The notes under the pieces are model-generated. The model had not been told where the DNA came from, ran no database searches, and saw nothing but the letters and a program-made list of their open reading frames with translations. 64,000 bases of DNA from the NCBI GenBank assembly GCA_945866125.1, contig CAMBFZ010000017.1:23682-87681 (forward strand). Direction: 5' to 3'. Of the stretch, positions 18,749 to 28,038 are shown in pieces (position 1 is the first letter of the stretch; the number at the start of each line of letters is the position of its first letter). Source of the DNA: Bordetella parapertussis (GTDB taxonomy: Bacteria; Pseudomonadota; Gammaproteobacteria; Burkholderiales; Burkholderiaceae_D). The position numbers and the translations under genes were made by a program.

Positions 18749-19585
18749 ATGGCCAACATTTCCATCAAAACCGCTGAAGATATCGCAGGAATGCGCATCG
18801 CAGGGCGGCTCGCTGCCGAGGTGCTCGACTTTATCGAGCCGCACATTAAGGCAGGCATCACCACCGGTGAGATTGACCGCCTGTGCCATGCCTACATGGT
18901 CGATGTTCAGCAGAGTATTCCTGCACCGCTCAACTACTGCCCGCCCGGCTACACCCCTTACCCCAAAGCGATCTGCACTTCGGTGAACGATGTGGTCTGC
19001 CACGGCATTCCGGGCGACAAAGTGCTCAAAAACGGCGACGTGATTAATATCGATATCACTGTCATCAAAAACGGCTACCACGGCGATACCAGCCGGATGT
19101 TTTACGTTGGCGAGCCCTCCATTCTGGCCAAGCGACTTGGCGACATTACCTTTGAGTGTATGTGGCTGGGCATTGCCAAAATTGCACCGGGCGCTCACTT
19201 GGGCGACATCGGCTTTGTAATTCAGCAGCATGCAGAAAAAGCGGGCTACAGTGTCGTGCGCGAATTTTGCGGCCACGGCATTGGCAAGGTCTTCCACGAA
19301 GAACCACAGGTGCTGCACTACGGTCGTCCCGGCACGCTGGACCAACTGGTGGCCGGCATGATTTTTACGGTCGAGCCAATGATCAATGCCGGTCGGCGCG
19401 ACATCCGAGAAATGGGTGATGGCTGGACCATCAAAACCAAAGACCGAAGTCTCTCAGCGCAGTGGGAGCATACCGTGCTGGTAACCGAAACCGGCTACGA
19501 AGTACTGACCGTCTCGCCCGGCATGCCAGCGCCTCCGGCCATCATTTCGGCGCATCATGCCCTTAGCCCGGCCGCCATTGCCTGA
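18749..19585 (+). CDS. map: type I methionine aminopeptidase
   Basis: Removes the initiator Met from nascent proteins with a dinuclear metal centre. The ligands are visible in order: ITVIKNGYHGDTSRMF (Asp, Asp), FCGHGIGKVFHEEPQ (His), MIFTVEPMIN (Glu) and WEHTVLVTE (Glu). It has 278 residues. It lies immediately before glnD, a common proteobacterial order beside rpsB. Confidence 0.97.
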   Translation: MANISIKTAEDIAGMRIAGRLAAEVLDFIEPHIKAGITTGEIDRLCHAYMVDVQQSIPAPLNYCPPGYTPYPKAICTSVNDVVCHGIPGDKVLKNGDVINIDITVIKNGYHGDTSRMFYVGEPSILAKRLGDITFECMWLGIAKIAPGAHLGDIGFVIQQHAEKAGYSVVREFCGHGIGKVFHEEPQVLHYGRPGTLDQLVAGMIFTVEPMINAGRRDIREMGDGWTIKTKDRSLSAQWEHTVLVTETGYEVLTVSPGMPAPPAIISAHHALSPAAIA

Positions 19586-22139
19586 TATGGCGGCGGTGGC
19601 TGGCGCGCTGCGTGAGCAGCTCAAAAACGATCGCCAGGCCATCGTCGCAGACTACGAAGCCGATCGCAAGCCCGAGCGGCTGCTCACTCGCCTGCGGCAA
19701 AACACCGATCTGGTGTTAACGGCTGCCTGGAAAAGCTTTGACTTCCCTTCTGAGCTGGCCTTCGTTGCCGTTGGCGGTTATGGTCGCGGCGAATTGTTTC
19801 CTTATTCGGATGTCGACTTGCTGGTCTTGCTTGCATCCGCGCCCGACGCCCCTCTACGCGACAAGCTAGAACAGTTTGTCCAATTACTGTGGGATCTGGG
19901 TTTGGAAATCGGGCACAGCATTCGCACAGTGGACGAATGCCTCTCTGAGTCGGCCGCAGACATTACCGTGCAGACCAGTCTGCTGGAAGCCCGCCGCATC
20001 ACCGGCAGTCGAAAATTATTCAACCTGCTGCAGGAACGTTGTGCGCAGGCGATGGACCCGCGCGCTTTTTTTCAGGCCAAAACGCTCGAGCTTTCGCAGC
20101 GTCACGTCAAATACGAAAACACGCCCTACAGTCTTGAGCCCAACTGCAAAGAGAGCCCCGGCGGCCTGCGCGATCTGCAGGTTATTTTGTGGGTCGCCAA
20201 GGCCGCGCGTTTGGGCAATTCCTGGCGCGAACTCGCCGAGCGGGACCTGATTACGGCAACCGAAGCACGCCAACTCGCCGCCAAAGAACGCGCGTTCAAA
20301 GACATTCGGATACGCCTGCATTTGCATGCAAAGCGGCGCGAAGACCGGCTGGTGTTTGATGTGCAAACGCCGATAGCCGAAAGCTTTGGTTTTGTTACCA
20401 CCGACGCGCGCCGCGCCAGTGAAGTACTGATGCAGCGGTACTACTGGGCTGCCAAAGCGGTCACGCAGCTCAACACGATCTTGTTGCAAAACATTCAGGC
20501 GCGCCTGTTCCCGCAAGACAGTGTGCCGCGCGCCGTCAATCCACGCTTCAACGAAGTCAACGGGCTGATTGACATCGTGCATGACCACGTCTTTGACGAG
20601 ATACCTTCGGCGATATTGGAAATATTCCTGCTGCTCGAGCAACACGGCGAACTGAAAGGAATGACTGCACGCACACAGCGCGCGATCTGGCATGCGCGCT
20701 TTAATATCGATGCCCGCTTCCGGCGCGACCCGGCCAATCGCGCCTTGTTTTTACAGATACTGCAAGCGCCGCAGGGCATCACGCGCGCGCTGCGCAATAT
20801 GAATCAATTATCGATTTTGGGACGTTATTTGCCCAACTTCCGCCGCATCATCGGCCAGATGCAGCATGACCTGTTTCACGTCTACACAGTGGACCAGCAT
20901 ATCCTGATGGTGGTACGCAATGTGCGGCGCTTTTGCATCCCTGAGCACGCGCACGAGTATCCGTTTTGTAGTCAGCTCATTGCCAATTTTGCCCAGCCCT
21001 GGCTACTTTATATCGCGGCGCTGTTTCATGACATCGCCAAAGGCCGGGGTGGCGATCATTCGCAACTTGGGATGCAGGATGCGCGACGATTTTGCCGCGA
21101 TCATGGTCTGTCAAAATCCGACACAGAACTGGTCGTGTTTTTAGTCGAGCAGCATTTGAGTATGTCGCAAGTCGCTCAAAAGCAGGACTTGTCTGACCCA
21201 GATGTGGTGCGCGCTTTCGTGCATACCGTAAAAGATGAACGGCATCTCACCGCGCTCTATTTGCTCACAGTGGCTGACATACGCGGCACCAGCCCCAAGG
21301 TCTGGAATGCATGGAAAGGCAAGCTGCTCGAAGATCTATACCGGATGAGTTTGCGGGTACTGGGCGGCGAAGCGCCGTCGGCTGATCGCGAACTGCAAAA
21401 CCGTCAGCAGGAAGCGATCGCCACGCTGCGGCTGTATGGCTTATCCGAACACGCGCATGAAGCGCTCTGGAAAAATCTCGATGTCGGCTATTTTTTGCGT
21501 CACGACGCATCCGAAATCGCGTGGCAAACCCGGGTGCTGTGTGAACATCTCAGCAGTGCCTTACCGATTGTCCGCTGCCGCCTGGCACCTGTCGGGGAAG
21601 GCTTGCAAGTGACGGTTTATTTGCGGGATCAGCCGGATCTGTTCGCGCGTATCTGCAGTTATTTTGACCGCAAAAATTTCAGCATCCTCGACGCCAAAAT
21701 TCATACCACCCGCGACGGTTACGCGCTCGATACGTTCTTGGTAAGTGAGCCGAATTTTGCAGACAACTACCGTGAGCTCATCACGCTCATTGAGCATGAT
21801 CTGACGCACTGGTTGCAGACCAGCGCGGCTTTGCCGCCGCCGGCCAAGGCCAGATTGTCGCGCCTCTCGCGATCCTTCCCGATTACACCCACATTACAAT
21901 TACGACCGGATGAACGCGGCCAGTATTATTTATTGTCGATCTCGGCAAGCGACCGCACGGGCTTACTCTATTCGATTGCCAGCGTGCTGGCCCGCTACAA
22001 AGTCAATCTGCACACCGCCAAGATCACGACGCTTGGTGAGCGGGTCGAAGACGTGTTTCTGGTAGATGGCCCGGTGCTGTCGCACGCGCGCAGTCAGATT
22101 GCGTTCGAATCCGATTTACTTGACGCCCTGCGCGTCTGA
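19557..22139 (+). CDS. glnD: [protein-PII] uridylyltransferase / uridylyl-removing enzyme
   Basis: Nitrogen sensor that uridylylates PII proteins when glutamine is low and removes UMP when it is high. Domain order: nucleotidyltransferase (GGYGRGELFPYSDVDLLVL, about residues 65-85), HD hydrolase (ALFHDIAKGRGGDHS, near residue 490) and two C-terminal ACT domains. The first start overlaps map by 29 bp. A second ATG at 19587, one base after the map stop, is equally possible; neither has a clear ribosome site. About 860 residues. Confidence 0.95.
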   Translation: MPLARPPLPDMAAVAGALREQLKNDRQAIVADYEADRKPERLLTRLRQNTDLVLTAAWKSFDFPSELAFVAVGGYGRGELFPYSDVDLLVLLASAPDAPLRDKLEQFVQLLWDLGLEIGHSIRTVDECLSESAADITVQTSLLEARRITGSRKLFNLLQERCAQAMDPRAFFQAKTLELSQRHVKYENTPYSLEPNCKESPGGLRDLQVILWVAKAARLGNSWRELAERDLITATEARQLAAKERAFKDIRIRLHLHAKRREDRLVFDVQTPIAESFGFVTTDARRASEVLMQRYYWAAKAVTQLNTILLQNIQARLFPQDSVPRAVNPRFNEVNGLIDIVHDHVFDEIPSAILEIFLLLEQHGELKGMTARTQRAIWHARFNIDARFRRDPANRALFLQILQAPQGITRALRNMNQLSILGRYLPNFRRIIGQMQHDLFHVYTVDQHILMVVRNVRRFCIPEHAHEYPFCSQLIANFAQPWLLYIAALFHDIAKGRGGDHSQLGMQDARRFCRDHGLSKSDTELVVFLVEQHLSMSQVAQKQDLSDPDVVRAFVHTVKDERHLTALYLLTVADIRGTSPKVWNAWKGKLLEDLYRMSLRVLGGEAPSADRELQNRQQEAIATLRLYGLSEHAHEALWKNLDVGYFLRHDASEIAWQTRVLCEHLSSALPIVRCRLAPVGEGLQVTVYLRDQPDLFARICSYFDRKNFSILDAKIHTTRDGYALDTFLVSEPNFADNYRELITLIEHDLTHWLQTSAALPPPAKARLSRLSRSFPITPTLQLRPDERGQYYLLSISASDRTGLLYSIASVLARYKVNLHTAKITTLGERVEDVFLVDGPVLSHARSQIAFESDLLDALRV

Positions 22140-22158
22140 CCATTTTATTTTTCGCACG

Positions 22159-22905
22159 ATGACCGAACCTTTACGCCTATCCAAACGCATGTCCGAGTTA
22201 GGTCTTTGTTCCCGCCGTGAGGCCGATGACTGGATCGCCAAGGGTTGGGTGCGGGTGGATGGTGTGGTGATCGCAGAGCTTGGCAGTAAAGTGCTGCCGC
22301 ATCAAAAAGTGACGATTGAGCGGCAAGCCCAAGCCCAACAAGCCCGATTGGTCACGGTGCTGATCAACAAGCCCATGGCCTATGTCAGCGGCCAGGCCGA
22401 AGATGGTTACAAGCCCGCGGTGGTGCTGGTACGCCCTGAAAATCGTTGGGCCGAGGACCAAACGCCGATTCAATTTTCAGCGGCGCAGTTAAAAAGTCTG
22501 GTGCCTGCGGGGCGGCTGGACATTGATTCGGTGGGTTTGCTGGTGCTGACGCAAGACGGCCGCATTGCCAAACACCTCATCGGCGAAGACAGCCAGATCG
22601 AAAAAGAATATCTGGTACGGGTGAAATACGGCAAACCCGGACGACTACCCGAGCACGAACTCAAACGGCTCAACCACGGGCTCTCGCTCGACGGCCGCGC
22701 GCTCAGACCGGCCAAGGTGCGCTGGCAAAATGATGACCAGCTCTGCTTTATTCTGCGCGAAGGCAAAAAACGGCAGATCCGGCGCATGTGCGAAATGGTC
22801 GGCTTGCAGGTGCTAGGACTCAAACGGGTACGGATCGGCGGCGTGAAGCTGGGCAATCTGCCCGTGGGGCAATGGCGTTATCTGGGAGCGGATGAGGGAT
22901 TTTAG
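22159..22905 (+). CDS. RsuA/RluF-type 23S rRNA pseudouridine synthase
   Basis: Isomerises a uridine in rRNA. It has an N-terminal S4 RNA-binding domain (RLSKRMSELGLCSRREADDW) and the catalytic motif GRLDIDSVGLLVLTQDG with the essential Asp. The C-terminal EGKKRQIRRMCEMVGLQV is typical of the RsuA/RluB/E/F group. The ATG at 22159 gives 248 residues; the longer reading frame overlaps glnD. RluF is the closest match I recall, but the target base is not certain. Confidence 0.85.
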   Translation: MTEPLRLSKRMSELGLCSRREADDWIAKGWVRVDGVVIAELGSKVLPHQKVTIERQAQAQQARLVTVLINKPMAYVSGQAEDGYKPAVVLVRPENRWAEDQTPIQFSAAQLKSLVPAGRLDIDSVGLLVLTQDGRIAKHLIGEDSQIEKEYLVRVKYGKPGRLPEHELKRLNHGLSLDGRALRPAKVRWQNDDQLCFILREGKKRQIRRMCEMVGLQVLGLKRVRIGGVKLGNLPVGQWRYLGADEGF

Positions 22906-22997
22906 TTGACCGTCCATAGTGGTCAATATGGCTTCGAGAAGAGCGATGATTACGGAAACGAGTGTGGTTAACCTGACCGAACCCTGCCTCCCTTAAC

Positions 22998-23534
22998 TCA
23001 GTCATCCGCACCCGCATCCAAGCCCGGAAACAGTACCTCGGTATAGCCGAACTGCGAAAAATCTTTCACCCGCATCGGGTAAAGCACGCCAATCAAGTGA
23101 TCGCATTCATGCTGCACCACCCGCGCATGAAAACCCTCAACCTCACGGCTGATCGGCTGCCCAAACTGATCCACCCCGCTGTAATGCAATCGCGTATAGC
23201 GCGGCACCATGCCGCGCAAGCCCGGCACCGACAGGCAGCCTTCCCAGCCGGCCTCTGTCTCTTCTGACAGCGGTGTCAGCACCGGATTCAAAAGTACCGT
23301 CTCCGGTACAGGCGGCGCATCTGGGTAGCGCGGGCTTTGCCTGAATCCAAAAATCACCAGCTGCAAATTCACGCCAATCTGCGGCGCGGCCAGCCCGGCA
23401 CCATCGGCCGCGTGCATGGTCTCAAACATGTCGGCAATCAACGCATCAAGCTCCGCTGTGCCAAATGCGGTCACGGGCTCGGCCTGCAACAATAAGCGCG
23501 GGTCGCCCATTTTCAGAATTTCTCGTACCGTCAT
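22998..23534 (-). CDS. def: peptide deformylase
   Basis: Removes the formyl group from nascent N-terminal Met. The three family motifs are intact: GAGLAAPQIG, EGCLSVPG with the metal Cys, and QHECDHLIG with the HExxH-type metal site. It has 178 residues. Its start overlaps the galU stop by 4 bp. Many Burkholderiales have a second copy near fmt, so this may be the accessory deformylase. Confidence 0.95.
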   Translation of the reverse strand: MTVREILKMGDPRLLLQAEPVTAFGTAELDALIADMFETMHAADGAGLAAPQIGVNLQLVIFGFRQSPRYPDAPPVPETVLLNPVLTPLSEETEAGWEGCLSVPGLRGMVPRYTRLHYSGVDQFGQPISREVEGFHARVVQHECDHLIGVLYPMRVKDFSQFGYTEVLFPGLDAGADD

Positions 23535-24412
23535 ACGTTCACCCTGTGCGCAAGCCAGTCGGCGAAGGCCGCTCCGGTTTCTTTATGCTGCAGACCGATC
23601 TCGACCGAGGCCTGCAGATAGCCCAGCTTGGATCCGCAATCAAACCGCCGACCCGCATAGCGATAGGCCAGAACCGCCTCGTCTTGCATCAGCGCGGCAA
23701 TGCCGTCGGTGAGTTGAATCTCGCCGCCGGCACCTTTGCCCAGTTTGTCCAAGTAGGAAAAAATTCGGTTTGTCAGCACATAACGCCCAACCACCGCCAG
23801 CGTCGACGGTGCCACATCAGGCGCCGGTTTTTCGACAATAGCGCGCACTTTTTCCAGTCGCTCGCCAAAGGGCGTGGCGCTCACAATGCCGTATTGTCGG
23901 GTCTGCTCGCGCGCGACATCCTGCACCGCCAAAATGCTCGCCTGCTGTTGCGCAAACTGCGCCGTCATCTGCGCCATTACCCCGGGCTGGCCCGGCTTGG
24001 CCTGCATAAAATCGTCCGCCAAGATCACGGCAAACGGGTCATTTCCGACAATAGGACGGGCACACAAGACCGCATGCCCGAGCCCCAGGGCTTCAGACTG
24101 CCGAATGTACATGCAGTGAATATTTTTAGGAATGACCTCACGCACCAAATCCAGCAATTGCGCTTTACCGGCCACCTCGAGTTCAGCTTCAAGCTCATAC
24201 GCTTTATCAAAATGATCTTCGATCGCACGCTTGTTGCGACCGGTGATAAAAATCATCTCGGTAATCCCGGCCTCGACCGCTTCTTCAACCGCGTACTGAA
24301 TCAGTGGTTTGTCCACAATGGGCAGCATCTCTTTGGGCTGTGCCTTGGTGGCCGGTAAAAACCGACTACCCAAGCCAGCAACGGGAAACACCGCTTTGCG
24401 AATGATGCTCAT
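23531..24412 (-). CDS. galU: UTP-glucose-1-phosphate uridylyltransferase
   Basis: Makes UDP-glucose for lipopolysaccharide, exopolysaccharide and osmoprotection. The nucleotide-binding motif VAGLGSRFLPATKAQPKEML is at the N terminus, and the active-site Lys region IVEKPAPD follows. It has 293 residues. It overlaps ligA and def by 4 bp on each side, so the three genes are probably co-translated. Confidence 0.96.
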   Translation of the reverse strand: MSIIRKAVFPVAGLGSRFLPATKAQPKEMLPIVDKPLIQYAVEEAVEAGITEMIFITGRNKRAIEDHFDKAYELEAELEVAGKAQLLDLVREVIPKNIHCMYIRQSEALGLGHAVLCARPIVGNDPFAVILADDFMQAKPGQPGVMAQMTAQFAQQQASILAVQDVAREQTRQYGIVSATPFGERLEKVRAIVEKPAPDVAPSTLAVVGRYVLTNRIFSYLDKLGKGAGGEIQLTDGIAALMQDEAVLAYRYAGRRFDCGSKLGYLQASVEIGLQHKETGAAFADWLAHRVNV

Positions 24413-26472
24413 GCTTGCTGCTCCAATAAATTGATCAACCCTGCTTCATCGATGACGGTCACGCCCAATTCCTGCGCCTTGGCCAGCTTGCTACCGGCAT
24501 CGAGTCCGGCGACGACATAGCTAGTTTTTTTCGAGACCGAGCCGGCAACTTTACCGCCGGCTGCCTCGATTATCGCTGCGGCCTCTTCGCGCTTTAATGT
24601 GGGCAGGGTGCCGGTCAGCACAAAGGTCGTACCCGCCAAGGCTTGCGGCTGATAGCCTGGCTCACTCTCTTTCCAGTGCACGCCAGCGGCACGTAATTGC
24701 TCGACCAATTCACGGTTTAATGCGTCTGCAAAAAATCGCAAAATCGATTGCGCAACCACTGGGCCGATATCATCAACTTCTAGCATCTGTGCTTCGCTCG
24801 CTGCCATCAAGGCATCAAGACTACCAAAATGACGCGCCAGCTCTTTGGCAGTGGATTCGCCAACATGTCGGATGCCCAGCGCATAAATAAAACGCGCCAG
24901 TGTGGTGGACTTGGATTTTTCTATGGCATCGAGCACATTTTGGGCCGACTTTTGAGCCATGCGCTCAAGCTCTGCCAACGCAGTTAATCCCAGCTTGTAA
25001 AAATCGGCCGGCGTCGTGACCACATGGCGGTCAACAAGTTGTTCGACCAATTGCTCGCCCAAGCCTTCGATATCCATCGCCCGACGTGACACAAAATGCA
25101 GCAAGCCACCTTTGCGCTGGGCCGCGCATTTGAGCCAGCCGCCCGAGCAACGCGCAATCGCTTCTTCTTCGAGTCGCACCACCGCCGAACCACAGACAGG
25201 GCACAGCGATGGCATCACAAATTCATGCGCATCCGCCGGCCGCTGCTCGGGCACATTCGCGACGACTTCCGGAATCACATCCCCCGCCCGACGCACAATC
25301 ACGGTGTCCCCGATACGAATATCTTTACGTCTGACTTCGTCTTCGTTGTGCAATGTTGCATTGGTCACCGTAACGCCACCCACCGACACGGGCGCAAGCC
25401 GCGACACCGGCGTCAAGGCACCAGTACGTCCCACCTGCACATCAATACCCAACACCACCGTGATGGCTTCTTCCGCAGGAAATTTATGCGCCAGCGCAAA
25501 GCGCGGCGCACGCGACACAAAGCCCAGTGTTTGCTGCTGCGCGACTGGATTGACCTTGTACACCACGCCATCAATTTCATAAGGCAGCTGCGCCCGCCGG
25601 GTCGCAATATCAGCATAAAACTGCAACAGCCCGGCCGCGCCGCTCACTACCGCGCGCTCCGCACAGACCGGCACTCCGAGTTGCGCATACCAATCCAGCA
25701 AGGCCGCGTGCGACGCGGGCATCGGTGCGCCTTCAAGCAGGCCGATGCCATAGGCAAAAAAGCGTAAATGACGCTGCGCTGTAATACGTGAATCAAGCTG
25801 ACGCAAACTGCCGGCGGCGGCATTGCGCGGATTGGCGAATTCTTTTTGGCCAGCGTCGCGCTGGCGACGATTGAGCTGCGCGAAGTCTGCCTTGAACATC
25901 AGCACCTCGCCGCGCACATCCAACACCGCCGGCGGATGCGCGCCGTGCAAGCGCAGCGGCAGCGAGCGTACGGTACGAATATTTGCCGTCACATCCTCGC
26001 CGGTGGCCCCATCGCCGCGTGTCGCTGCCTGGACCAGCACACCATGCTCGTAGCGCAGATTGATGGCCAGACCATCAAATTTCAGTTCGCACGCATACGC
26101 GATGTCGCTCTCGCTCTTGAGACCTTCGCGCACGCGACGGTCAAACGCAATAATGTCTTCGTCGGAAAAACCATTATTAATCGATAGCATCGGCACGTCA
26201 TGCCGCACCTGCGCAAACTCCGGCAGCGGCGCACCACCCACCCGTTGGGTCGGTGAATCTGCGGAAATGATCTCCGGATGAGCGGCTTCGATATCCTGCA
26301 ATTCACGGAACAGCGCGTCGTACTCCGCGTCAGGAATGGTCGGGTTGTCGCGCACATAGTAGGCATGCGCGTGGCGGTTTAATTCGCCGCGCAGCCACTC
26401 GCTCCTTGTGCGCCAGTCAGAGGCAGCGGGCGCCGCCGCGTGGGTCTGGCTAAACAAATCCTCTTGCGGCAT
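24409..26472 (-). CDS. ligA: NAD-dependent DNA ligase
   Basis: Seals nicks in DNA using NAD. The adenylated Lys is in CELKFDGLAINLRYE. The zinc finger has Cys pairs in CPVCGSAV and CSGGWLKC. Helix-hairpin-helix repeats follow (HVGESTAKELARHFG), and a C-terminal BRCT domain is marked by FVLTGTLPTLKREEA. It has 687 residues, normal for the family. It overlaps zipA by one base. Confidence 0.97.
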   Translation of the reverse strand: MPQEDLFSQTHAAAPAASDWRTRSEWLRGELNRHAHAYYVRDNPTIPDAEYDALFRELQDIEAAHPEIISADSPTQRVGGAPLPEFAQVRHDVPMLSINNGFSDEDIIAFDRRVREGLKSESDIAYACELKFDGLAINLRYEHGVLVQAATRGDGATGEDVTANIRTVRSLPLRLHGAHPPAVLDVRGEVLMFKADFAQLNRRQRDAGQKEFANPRNAAAGSLRQLDSRITAQRHLRFFAYGIGLLEGAPMPASHAALLDWYAQLGVPVCAERAVVSGAAGLLQFYADIATRRAQLPYEIDGVVYKVNPVAQQQTLGFVSRAPRFALAHKFPAEEAITVVLGIDVQVGRTGALTPVSRLAPVSVGGVTVTNATLHNEDEVRRKDIRIGDTVIVRRAGDVIPEVVANVPEQRPADAHEFVMPSLCPVCGSAVVRLEEEAIARCSGGWLKCAAQRKGGLLHFVSRRAMDIEGLGEQLVEQLVDRHVVTTPADFYKLGLTALAELERMAQKSAQNVLDAIEKSKSTTLARFIYALGIRHVGESTAKELARHFGSLDALMAASEAQMLEVDDIGPVVAQSILRFFADALNRELVEQLRAAGVHWKESEPGYQPQALAGTTFVLTGTLPTLKREEAAAIIEAAGGKVAGSVSKKTSYVVAGLDAGSKLAKAQELGVTVIDEAGLINLLEQQA

Positions 26473-27593
26473 CAGCCAAACAGGCGCTGAGCCCGCACCG
26501 ATCCGGCCACAATACCCACCTGCTCCATCGCGGTGTAAAACGATTGCACTTGCGCGGCAATGTCGGCCAAAGCCTGATCGCCCAGCGGCTGACCAGAATC
26601 ATCCACCACCACACCCGACAAACGCGCAGCCAGCGCCTTGGCAAAGGCCGTCATCGCACCGAAACCATTGCGGGCAGCCGCCACTGACGGCACCGGTAAC
26701 AGCAAGGTCATCAGATCACTATTGCCATCTTCTTGACTCGCATTGGTCAGTAGTGAAAACAAAATCCCGCCCTCTCCATCCGGCATCACCAGCCGGCCAT
26801 CCGAGCGCAATTCCAATCCCTGCCGCTGCAAGGCCGGGCGCAACGTTGACACCAGCCACGGCGCGCTCTTGGCGCGCACATTCACCGACAACTGCGCATC
26901 GAATTCCAGAATGAGCTGGTGCAAGGTCCGCGCTTCTTTCATCACTTGCAGCATATCGGGCAACTCAGGCTGCACACCAAGATCGTCAGCCAGCTGGTTG
27001 AGACCAGTGACAAGCTCGGAATATTCCAGTTCGGATAGCGGACCGCTGCGGGTTGCCAACTGCACGCCGACTTGCAGCGCATGATAAGCGCCGCCGTGGG
27101 CGACCCGTTCCCAGTGCCCTTCCTCGGTCTGACCAATCACCTGCACCGGCTTGCTGCCGACGAGGCGCAGATGATGAAAGCTCGCACTGATTTTTTCGCC
27201 GCGCAAAGGGGTATCCAGCCCCAGCGGGATGATGCAATCAATCCCCGGGTCCAGCGGCGAAGGCTTGGCTGGCGCCTCAATGAATGTGACCGGCTCAATG
27301 GCCGGCACAGAGTCGTGGGCATGGACGCCATCAAATCCTTCAGTCGCTTCAGCTAGATCAGCCACCACATCCGACACAGGGCCGGGCACCACAGCCTCGT
27401 CACCACCAAAAACTGGCTCATGACGTTCAACTGCGCCAGGCCCCCCCTCTCGCATCAGCACATCTTGCTGGAGTGAAGAAAAGGCGTTTTCAACGGATTT
27501 TTTGGCGCGCCATTCTTGCCATTTGTTGAACGAAAAAAGGCCGACCACAATCACGCCACCAATGGCAATCAAACTTACCTGCAGATCAGTCAT
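26472..27593 (-). CDS. zipA: ZipA-like cell division protein
   Basis: Membrane-anchored protein expected to tether FtsZ at the division site. It has one N-terminal membrane segment (LIAIGGVIVVGLFSFNKW), a variable acidic linker, and a C-terminal FtsZ-binding domain of about 140 residues (SGVVVDDSGQPLGDQALADI near the end). It has 373 residues. The identification rests on the architecture and on the conserved smc-zipA-ligA order more than on strong motifs. Confidence 0.82.
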   Translation of the reverse strand: MTDLQVSLIAIGGVIVVGLFSFNKWQEWRAKKSVENAFSSLQQDVLMREGGPGAVERHEPVFGGDEAVVPGPVSDVVADLAEATEGFDGVHAHDSVPAIEPVTFIEAPAKPSPLDPGIDCIIPLGLDTPLRGEKISASFHHLRLVGSKPVQVIGQTEEGHWERVAHGGAYHALQVGVQLATRSGPLSELEYSELVTGLNQLADDLGVQPELPDMLQVMKEARTLHQLILEFDAQLSVNVRAKSAPWLVSTLRPALQRQGLELRSDGRLVMPDGEGGILFSLLTNASQEDGNSDLMTLLLPVPSVAAARNGFGAMTAFAKALAARLSGVVVDDSGQPLGDQALADIAAQVQSFYTAMEQVGIVAGSVRAQRLFG

Positions 27594-27800
27594 GGACAGA
27601 CCTCGACAACACGCTCATAAAAATTCCATACAAAAATAATGGGCGAATCGCCCAATCGGTTAAGTCGCCATTTTAAGGGATGTTGCCGAACATTCTCTGA
27701 AATCAGGGCGGACATTGCAAAGTTGACAAAAATCAATACCTTGAAAATTCAAGTCTCTATGATGACAAAGAAGCAATTAACAGTAAGTGGAGAGAAAGCC

Positions 27801-28016
27801 ATGAATCAATCAAGCGACCTCAAACTGCATGGCCTGACGATGTTGAGCGTCAGGCCCATTTACCGCCGCATGCGTCAGTGGTGGCTGCGCCGCACGGAGG
27901 AACACTACCTGATCTGCGCCGCCGTCGAGCACGAGCGTGCGCAGGAAGCGGAGCAAAACGAATCGTATTACCAAAAACGCGCCGCCATGGCACGTTCGGC
28001 GCGGCACTGGGACTAA
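27801..28016 (+). CDS. small basic hypothetical protein
   Basis: A 71-residue protein rich in Arg, Glu and aromatic residues (YRRMRQWWLRRTEEHYL). I do not recognise a family. The ATG at 27801 is supported by a GGAGAG site at good spacing. It lies on the plus strand between zipA and smc, both minus, which breaks the usual smc-zipA-ligA unit. The helical, charged sequence has no signal peptide or membrane segment. Confidence 0.6.
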   Translation: MNQSSDLKLHGLTMLSVRPIYRRMRQWWLRRTEEHYLICAAVEHERAQEAEQNESYYQKRAAMARSARHWD

Positions 28017-28038
28017 ACAAGCCGCTCGCCGCAGGGCT

